Shown here piece by piece: positions 58,726 to 64,000 of a stretch of DNA of 64,000 nucleotides. Numbering within the stretch: position 1 is the first letter of the stretch; the number at the start of each line of letters is the position of its first letter. The translations under genes and the position numbers were made by a program. Source of the DNA: Actinoplanes octamycinicus (GTDB taxonomy: Bacteria > Actinomycetota > Actinomycetes > Mycobacteriales > Micromonosporaceae); assembly GCF_014205225.1 (NCBI RefSeq), contig NZ_JACHNB010000001.1, forward strand, positions 6,491,501 to 6,555,500, given 5' to 3'. The notes below the pieces were generated by a model. The model searched no databases. It was given only the letters and a program-made list of their open reading frames with translations, and was not told the DNA's origin.

Positions 58726-59733
58726 ATGCCCGTGTTGGCGGACGACGGATCCCGGTGTCATGCTGTCCGCGTGCCGGTCGTGACTCATGCCTCTGGTGTC
58801 GTGGACGAGGCGCGTGGGTTCCTGAGCCGGTACTACTACGCGAATTTCGTCGATGTCCTCACCTGGGAGCACCCATGGCGGACGCGTTTCGACGTCACTC
58901 CGTCGGACACGGTCACGCTCGGCGATCTGCGATTCGGCACCGATGTGCGGATCCGATTCGGTGAACTCGGCGCGTACCACGTGAATCTGCCCTTGACCGG
59001 CTCGTTGACCTGGCGACAAGGAAGCGATGCGCCCAGGCGGGCCACGGCCAGGACCGCGGCGGTCTTCCAGCCGGTCGGTGACACCAGCCTGGAGAAATGG
59101 GACGGCGACTGCCGCCTGCTGGCCGTCAAGATCGACCGGGCGGCGCTGGAAGAGGAACTCGCCCACCAGCTCGACACTCCAATCCGTTCCCCCGTCCCGC
59201 TCGCTGCGACCCTCGACCTCACCCGTGGCCCGGGCGCCAGCTGGCTACGCCTCGTCCGGCTGATGGCCGCCGACATCACCGACCGTCGAGGGCTCCTCCA
59301 CCATCCCGTCACGGGTGCCCGGCTGCGGGAAGCCCTCATCGCGGGACTGCTGAGCGCCACGGATCATCCGTACCGTGATCGCCTGGAGCGGCTGAGCCCG
59401 GCACCGGCGGCTCCCGGCGCGATCCGGCGGGTCGTCGAAGCCATGCGCGCGCAACCGGGTAGGCCGTTCACCGTCGCCGACCTCGCTGGGATCGCCGGCG
59501 TCAGTGTCCGGAGCCTGCAAGAAAGTTTCCGGCGGTACCTCGGGATGCCACCGATGGCCTACCTGCGGCAGGTCCGGCTCGCCGCGGTACACGAGGAGCT
59601 CTGCCAGGGTGATCCGGCGCAGCACACCGTGGCCGGCATCGCCTACCGCTACGGCTTCACCCACATGGGCCGCTTCGCCGCCGAGTACCGCACCCGATAC
59701 GGCACCTCTCCCCGCGACACCTTGCGGGCATAG
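58726..59733 (+). CDS. AraC family regulator
   Basis: A 335-residue AraC protein. The N-terminal cupin-like domain (GELGAYHVNLPLTGSLTW is the usual segment) is followed by two C-terminal HTH motifs (FTVADLAGIAGVSVRSLQ and IAYRYGFTHMGRFAAEYR). The ATG at 58726 is used; a GTG at 58771 is a good alternative, as family members often begin there. It probably activates the divergent SRPBCC-dehydrogenase operon. Confidence 0.9.
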   Translation: MPVLADDGSRCHAVRVPVVTHASGVVDEARGFLSRYYYANFVDVLTWEHPWRTRFDVTPSDTVTLGDLRFGTDVRIRFGELGAYHVNLPLTGSLTWRQGSDAPRRATARTAAVFQPVGDTSLEKWDGDCRLLAVKIDRAALEEELAHQLDTPIRSPVPLAATLDLTRGPGASWLRLVRLMAADITDRRGLLHHPVTGARLREALIAGLLSATDHPYRDRLERLSPAPAAPGAIRRVVEAMRAQPGRPFTVADLAGIAGVSVRSLQESFRRYLGMPPMAYLRQVRLAAVHEELCQGDPAQHTVAGIAYRYGFTHMGRFAAEYRTRYGTSPRDTLRA

Positions 59734-59790
59734 CCGCCGCTGCCGAGGCCAGGCCCCGCTCAGCAGGTGTCCACCGCCGGCCGGTAGCGG

Positions 59791-61329
59791 TCAGCGGATC
59801 AGGGCGGCCGGCAGCTGGTCCAGGCCCAGCGAACCGACCTCCATCGCCCGGCGGTGGAAGGCCCGCTGGTCCCCGCGGAACGACGAACGCGCGGCCAGCC
59901 AGACGCGCTCGCCGACCTTGTAGGTGAGTGCCTGCCCCGGCCGGCCCAGGTAGCGCGCCAGCTCCCCGGCCGCGTAGCCACCCTGGTGACACCGGTCCCG
60001 CAGGAGTTCCAGCGCCGCCTCCGGGGTCCACGACGGCTGCACGTGCAGGCCGATGTCGAGAACGACCCGGGCCGCCCGCAGCAGCTGCGAGGACAGGTAG
60101 CCGAACCGGGCGCCCGGCTGCTCGTAGAGCCCGAGCTCGTCCATGAACCGCTCGGCGTAGAGCGCCCAGCCCTCCTGGCAGCCGGACAGCCCGCCGAGCA
60201 GGTTGAGCCGCTGCCCGAGCCCGCCCCGGCAGGCCTCCGACCCGATCTGCAGGTGGTGGCCGGGCACGCCCTCGTGGTAGGCGATGCTGTAGGCGTACCA
60301 GGTGGGGAAGCCGGTCTGCCCCTCGGGCAGCAGCCACCAGACACGGCCCGGCCGGCTCAGGTCCCGCGACGGCCCGGTGTAGGCGGTCCCGCCGGACACG
60401 GTCACCCGCGACTCGATCCGCCGCAGCGCCGCCGGGATGTCGAAGTGCACGCCGTCCAGCCGCGCGGTGGTGGTCTCCAGCAGCTCCTGCAGCCAGCCGC
60501 CGAACTCGGCCCGGCTGTGCGGGGTGCCCGGCGCGTCCGGCCGGTCGAGCCGCTCGCGCACCTCCGGGACGGTCCCGCCCAGCGCTCTGGCCTCGGCGGC
60601 CAGTTCCGCCTCGATCGCGGTGAACTCGTCCCAGCCCCAGTCGTAGAGGTCGCGCAGGTCCGGCTCGCCGCCGAGGAAGGTGCGCACCCAGAGCGCGTAC
60701 CGCCGCGGCCCGAAGGCCTCGTCCGAGCGGGCCCGCGGGGCCAGCTCCGCGGTCAGCATCGCGGCGAATTTCCGGTACGCCTCGCCCGCCTCCCGCGCCG
60801 CCGCCAGCAGCGCCTCCCGCTGCGGGCCGGCACCGTACCGGTCCACCAGGGCCAGGTCGTCGTCGATCCAGTTCCGGCAGCGCTCCACCACCAGGTCCAC
60901 CTGGCGCCGGGCCGGCCGGTGACCGCGCCCGGCGGCCAGCACCAGGCTGCGACCGTACCCGTCCAGCGCGGCCGGGATCGCGGCCTGCCGCGCGCCGACC
61001 CGGGCCCAGCCCTCCTCGCGGGCCGCGCCGTCGGCGTCCCGGCCGGGCACCGCGGCCTCGACCGCCTGCCGGATCAGCTGCAGCGGGCCGGTCGCCGCCG
61101 CGTGCAGCTCGCGCAGGTCCTCCCCGGCCTCGTGGACGGCGAGCCGGGTGCGCAGCCGCTCGGCGAGATGCGCGTGCAGCGGGTCGCTCCCGGGCAGCGC
61201 GGTCAGCTCCCGCAGGGCGCGGGCGGCGAGGTCGGCGCGCGCCTGGTGACCCTCCGGGCTGTAGTCGGTGAGCCGGTCGGCGTCCTCGCCGATCTCGACC
61301 ACCGCCGCGCACGGGTCCAGGCGGGCCAC
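59791..61329 (-). CDS. DUF885 family protein
   Basis: A protein of about 512 residues. DUF885 proteins are predicted zinc metalloproteins with the HEGVPGHHLQ motif, seen here as YHEGVPGHHLQIGSE, plus QEGWALYAERF. The N-terminus is uncertain: the family's first helix (FADRLLSDVARLDP) lies over the end of a small upstream gene in another frame, and the only start codon nearby in this frame is a GTG at 61329, which cuts into that helix. An ATG at 61506 would overlap the whole small gene. Carboxypeptidase-like activity is suspected for the family but not proven. Confidence 0.82.
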   Translation of the reverse strand: MARLDPCAAVVEIGEDADRLTDYSPEGHQARADLAARALRELTALPGSDPLHAHLAERLRTRLAVHEAGEDLRELHAAATGPLQLIRQAVEAAVPGRDADGAAREEGWARVGARQAAIPAALDGYGRSLVLAAGRGHRPARRQVDLVVERCRNWIDDDLALVDRYGAGPQREALLAAAREAGEAYRKFAAMLTAELAPRARSDEAFGPRRYALWVRTFLGGEPDLRDLYDWGWDEFTAIEAELAAEARALGGTVPEVRERLDRPDAPGTPHSRAEFGGWLQELLETTTARLDGVHFDIPAALRRIESRVTVSGGTAYTGPSRDLSRPGRVWWLLPEGQTGFPTWYAYSIAYHEGVPGHHLQIGSEACRGGLGQRLNLLGGLSGCQEGWALYAERFMDELGLYEQPGARFGYLSSQLLRAARVVLDIGLHVQPSWTPEAALELLRDRCHQGGYAAGELARYLGRPGQALTYKVGERVWLAARSSFRGDQRAFHRRAMEVGSLGLDQLPAALIR

Positions 61330-61334
61330 GTCGC

Positions 61335-61568
61335 TCAGGAGGCGGTCGGCGAACTCCTCGACAGCTGGCCGGCCAGACCGAGAAGGGTCAGCGCCGCGCC
61401 GGTCACCGTGATCCCGGCCGGCAGCTCCGGCGGGATGTCCAGATAGGTCACGATGCCGAGAATCCGGTGCAGGCCCCAGGGCAGCAGCGCCGTCTGATCG
61501 TTCCACACCGTGAGGCTAGCCTCCAGGCCGGCCGACCAGAGCAGGACACCGAGGGCCAGCACCGGCAC
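61335..61568 (-). CDS. Small membrane protein, 77 residues
   Basis: A short hydrophobic protein with two to three helices (VPVLALGVLLWSAGLEASL; ITVTGAALTLLGLAGQL). No family is recognised. The start at 61568 (GTG) is the first plausible one after the MocR gene. Its stop is 5 bases before the DUF885 GTG, so the two are probably coupled. Confidence 0.55.
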   Translation of the reverse strand: MPVLALGVLLWSAGLEASLTVWNDQTALLPWGLHRILGIVTYLDIPPELPAGITVTGAALTLLGLAGQLSRSSPTAS

Positions 61569-61626
61569 CCGGGGCCGCGAGCAGCACCGCGCCGGTCGCG
61601 GCGTCCTCGAACCGCCGGAGAGCTGA

Positions 61627-62991
61627 CTAGGCCAGCAGGTCAGCGATCGCGGCGATGCCGGTCTCGATCTCACTACGGGAGGTGTTGCCGAAGCCGAGGA
61701 TCAGTCGGGCCGGCGGGTGCCCCATGCCGTACAGGCCGACGCCCCGCCGGGCGGCCGCCTCGACCACGGCGGTCTCGTCGGCGCCGGGCGGCAGGTGCAG
61801 GATCGCGTGGAAGCCGGCCGCCAGCCCGGTGACCGGCAGCTGCGGGGCGTGCCGGGCCAGCGCCGCGACCAGGGTCTCCCGGCGGGCCGCGTACTCGGCG
61901 CGGACCCGGCGCAGGTGACGGTCGTAGCGGCCGGACTCGATCAGCAGGGCCAGGGCGAGCTGGTCGATGGCCGGGCTGCCCCGGTCGGCCAGCCACTTCG
62001 CCTCGGCCAGAGCCGGGCGCAGCCGGGGCGGGGCGATGATCCAGCCCAGCCGCAGCGCCGGAGCGAGGGACTTGCTGACCGTGCCGAGCGAGACCACGTG
62101 GTCCGGGGCCAGGCCCTGCAACGAGCCGACCGGGTCGCGGTCGTAGCGGAACTCGGCGTCGTAGTCGTCCTCGACGATGATCCCGTCGCGCTCCCGGGCC
62201 CAGGCGATCAGGTCGAGGCGGCGCGGGCCGGTGAGCACCACCCCGGTCGGCCACTGGTGGGCCGGGCTGACGACGACCGCGGTCAGCTCGGTGCGGCGCA
62301 GCGCGGCCACGTCCAAGCCGTCGTCGTCGACTGGGATCGGCACGGTGGCCATCCCCGGCATCGCGCTGCCCGGGTGCTCCACGGCCAGCGCGCCGGACCC
62401 GGCCGCGCTCAGCGTCTCCACCACCAGGTGCAGGGACTGCCGCATGCCGGTGCAGACGATCAGGTCGTCCGGGCCGGCGGCGACCGCGCGGACCCGGGAC
62501 AAGTAGGACGCCAGCACCTGGCGCAGCCGGGGGTGCCCGGCCGCGTCGCCGTAGTCGAAGTCGGCGTCCGGGGCGCTGCGGCACACCTCCCGAACCGCCC
62601 ACGCCCACGCCTCCCGGGGCACCATGCCGAGGTCCGGAACGCCGTGCGCGAAGTCGGCGACCGGGTGCCGGCTGACCGGCGGCGGGACCGGCACGGGCGG
62701 CGGCGCGGTGGGCCGGGCCGCGGCGGCCGCCACCCGGGTCGCCGAGCCGGGACGGCTGGTCAGATAGCCCTCGGCCTGCAACTGGGCGTAGCAGTCCTGG
62801 ACCAGGCCGCGGGACAGGCCGAGGGCGCGGGCCAGCTCCCGGGAGGACGGCAACGGCTCGCCGGCGGTGAGCCGGCCACCGCGGATCGCGGTGCGCAACT
62901 GCTCCTCCAGCTGGCTGCGCAGGCCGGTGGTGCTGTCCCGATCGATGGTCACCAGCAGCTCCGGACCGGAACCGGCCCACTCCACACGCAT
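61627..62991 (-). CDS. MocR family regulator (GntR-HTH plus aminotransferase domain)
   Basis: A 454-residue protein. The GntR winged helix is at 20-95 (RTAIRGGRLTAGEPLPSSRE). From about 110 it has a fold-type-I aminotransferase domain with the PLP lysine in GTVSKSLAPALRLGW and the EDDYDAEFRYDR segment. MocR proteins bind PLP or an amine ligand and regulate adjacent genes, usually without catalysis. It is divergent from an MFS transporter across 48 bases, which is its likely target. Confidence 0.94.
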   Translation of the reverse strand: MRVEWAGSGPELLVTIDRDSTTGLRSQLEEQLRTAIRGGRLTAGEPLPSSRELARALGLSRGLVQDCYAQLQAEGYLTSRPGSATRVAAAAARPTAPPPVPVPPPVSRHPVADFAHGVPDLGMVPREAWAWAVREVCRSAPDADFDYGDAAGHPRLRQVLASYLSRVRAVAAGPDDLIVCTGMRQSLHLVVETLSAAGSGALAVEHPGSAMPGMATVPIPVDDDGLDVAALRRTELTAVVVSPAHQWPTGVVLTGPRRLDLIAWARERDGIIVEDDYDAEFRYDRDPVGSLQGLAPDHVVSLGTVSKSLAPALRLGWIIAPPRLRPALAEAKWLADRGSPAIDQLALALLIESGRYDRHLRRVRAEYAARRETLVAALARHAPQLPVTGLAAGFHAILHLPPGADETAVVEAAARRGVGLYGMGHPPARLILGFGNTSRSEIETGIAAIADLLA

Positions 62992-63039
62992 GGAACTGGA
63001 CCTTATCAGGGTGCCGGTTGCGCCCCTACCGTCATCGAT

Positions 63040-64000
63040 ATGGCGAATGACCTGCTCACCCGGCCCCTGATGGTGCGGTCCGTGTCGATCCTCGGCGCGT
63101 CGATCGGATTCTGGCTGCCGCTGTCCGTGGTGCCGCTGTTCGCGAAGGAGTCCGGGTCGGCCGGGCTGGCCACCGTCGCGCTGCTGCTCGCCACCGTGCT
63201 GGGTGAGCTGCTGACCCCGCGGCTGGCCGCGCGTCTCGGGTACCGGTGGTCGCTCGGCCTCGGGCTCACCCTGCTCGGCGCGCCGACCGCGCTGCTGATC
63301 GTCAGCTCCGGCACGGCCACGATCGTCGCGGTCAGCGTCGTACGCGGCATCGGCTTCGCGATCTGCGTGGTCGCCGGCGGCGCCCTGACCGCCGAGATGA
63401 TCCCGGCCGAGCGGCGCGGCGAGGGCCTGGCGCTGATCGGCATGGTCGGCGGGGTGTCCGGGCTGATCGCGCTGCCCGCGGGCGTGTGGGCGGCGGACCG
63501 CTGGGGATTCTCGGCGGTGTTCGCGGCCACCGCGGTGCTGACCCTGGCCGCGCTGGTGTCGCTGCCGGGACTGCCGCACACCACCGCGGCCTGGGAACCG
63601 GGCACCCGGCTGCGGCTGCACCCGGCGCTGCGCCGGCCGGCGGCGGTCTTCGCGTTCGCCACCGCCGCCGTCGGGGTGCTGGTCACCTTCCTGCCGCTGG
63701 CCGTCGCCGGCAGCCCGGCCTGGGTGGCGTCGGCCGCGCTGCTCGCCCAGCCGTCGGCGGCGACCGCGTTCCGCTGGATCGCCGGGCGGCTCGGCGACCG
63801 CACCGGCTCGCAGCGCCTGCTGGTGCCCGGCGTGCTGCTGACCGCCGCCGGGATGGCCGGCCTGGCCTGGACCGGCAGCCCGGCCGCGGTGATCGGCGGG
63901 GCGCTGGTCTTCGGCGCCGGCTTCGGCCTGCTGCAGAACGCGACGCTGGCCCTGATGTACGACCGCGCCCCGGCCGGCGCGGCCCTCACCGTCAGCGCGA
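63040..64000 (+). CDS. MFS transporter, partial at window edge
   Basis: The first 320 codons of an MFS transporter; the gene runs off the window. About ten hydrophobic helices are visible, starting SVSILGASIGFWLPLSVVPL. A motif-A-like loop occurs as LAARLGYRWS in the first half and AGRLGDRTGSQRL in the second. The regulator at 61627 is divergent and probably controls it, so the substrate may be an amine or amino-acid-like compound sensed by the MocR protein (inference). Confidence 0.9.
   Translation, partial: MANDLLTRPLMVRSVSILGASIGFWLPLSVVPLFAKESGSAGLATVALLLATVLGELLTPRLAARLGYRWSLGLGLTLLGAPTALLIVSSGTATIVAVSVVRGIGFAICVVAGGALTAEMIPAERRGEGLALIGMVGGVSGLIALPAGVWAADRWGFSAVFAATAVLTLAALVSLPGLPHTTAAWEPGTRLRLHPALRRPAAVFAFATAAVGVLVTFLPLAVAGSPAWVASAALLAQPSAATAFRWIAGRLGDRTGSQRLLVPGVLLTAAGMAGLAWTGSPAAVIGGALVFGAGFGLLQNATLALMYDRAPAGAALTVSA

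Noticed and set aside
1..64000. CRISPR arrays, rRNA, large biosynthetic clusters or prophage
   Set aside because: No regularly spaced repeats, ribosomal RNA segments, PKS/NRPS genes or phage structural genes were seen; the contents are ordinary regulators, enzymes and transporters plus one insertion sequence.

Overview
The window is 64 kb of very GC-rich, densely coding actinobacterial DNA. About 55 genes occur in short operons on both strands. Organism clues are GTG and TTG starts, many leaderless promoters (a TANNNT box 6-8 bases before the start codon), mycothiol-type maleylpyruvate isomerase folds, a spore-associated-protein-like secreted protein, and sugar ABC importers lacking their own ATPase. 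Together they suggest a filamentous actinomycete, most likely Micromonosporaceae (Actinoplanes-like); this is inference. I see no rRNA, tRNA, CRISPR array, replication origin or large biosynthetic gene cluster.

Layout. 0.2-6.9 kb: a soluble PAS/GAF histidine kinase, a TetR regulator with a metallo-beta-lactamase-fold target gene and three matching operators, and an ATP-dependent DNA ligase. 7.0-12.7 kb: a LacI-controlled import operon for a fructan- or sucrose-like sugar (regulator, binding lipoprotein, two permeases, GH32-like hydrolase); the binding protein is cut by an in-frame amber codon. 12.8-13.0 kb: remnants of two transposases. 13.1-19.8 kb: acetyltransferases, a HAD phosphatase, a LysR regulator with a variant cyclase, and a SigG-like ECF sigma factor overlapping a DUF6069 membrane protein. 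20.0-21.4 kb: an IS110-family element with a probable bridge-RNA region. 21.5-30.3 kb: regulator/target pairs (MarR/NADP reductase with three repeated operators, WYL/VOC, MarR/MFS efflux), a HEAT-like protein, and a quinone oxidoreductase also cut by an amber codon.

30.4-44.3 kb: a diguanylate cyclase, a DUF805 membrane protein, a Crp/Fnr regulator, the SapA-like protein, an extradiol dioxygenase, a YrhB/Imm35-like protein convergent with a 1076-residue TPR-CHAT protease-like protein, a GH63-like glucosidase, a universal stress protein, and TetR and HAD proteins. 44.3-53.7 kb: a decayed gene, a TetR-controlled VOC/hydrolase pair, a membrane-anchored CBM2-like protein, two divergent acyl-CoA ligases, a DUF1963 protein and an EAL protein. 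53.8-64 kb: two zinc alcohol/formaldehyde dehydrogenase-like genes with PfpI, SRPBCC and AraC neighbours, a DUF885 protein, a MocR regulator and a divergent MFS transporter cut by the window edge.

Most notable signals: (1) a family of five roughly 25-35 bp hairpin elements just 3' of stop codons between 42.3 and 52.6 kb, always oriented with the gene; (2) the TPR-CHAT gene beside an immunity-like gene; (3) the IS110 bridge-RNA candidate; (4) two genes each broken by a single in-frame TAG; (5) many clear operators that assign regulators to targets.
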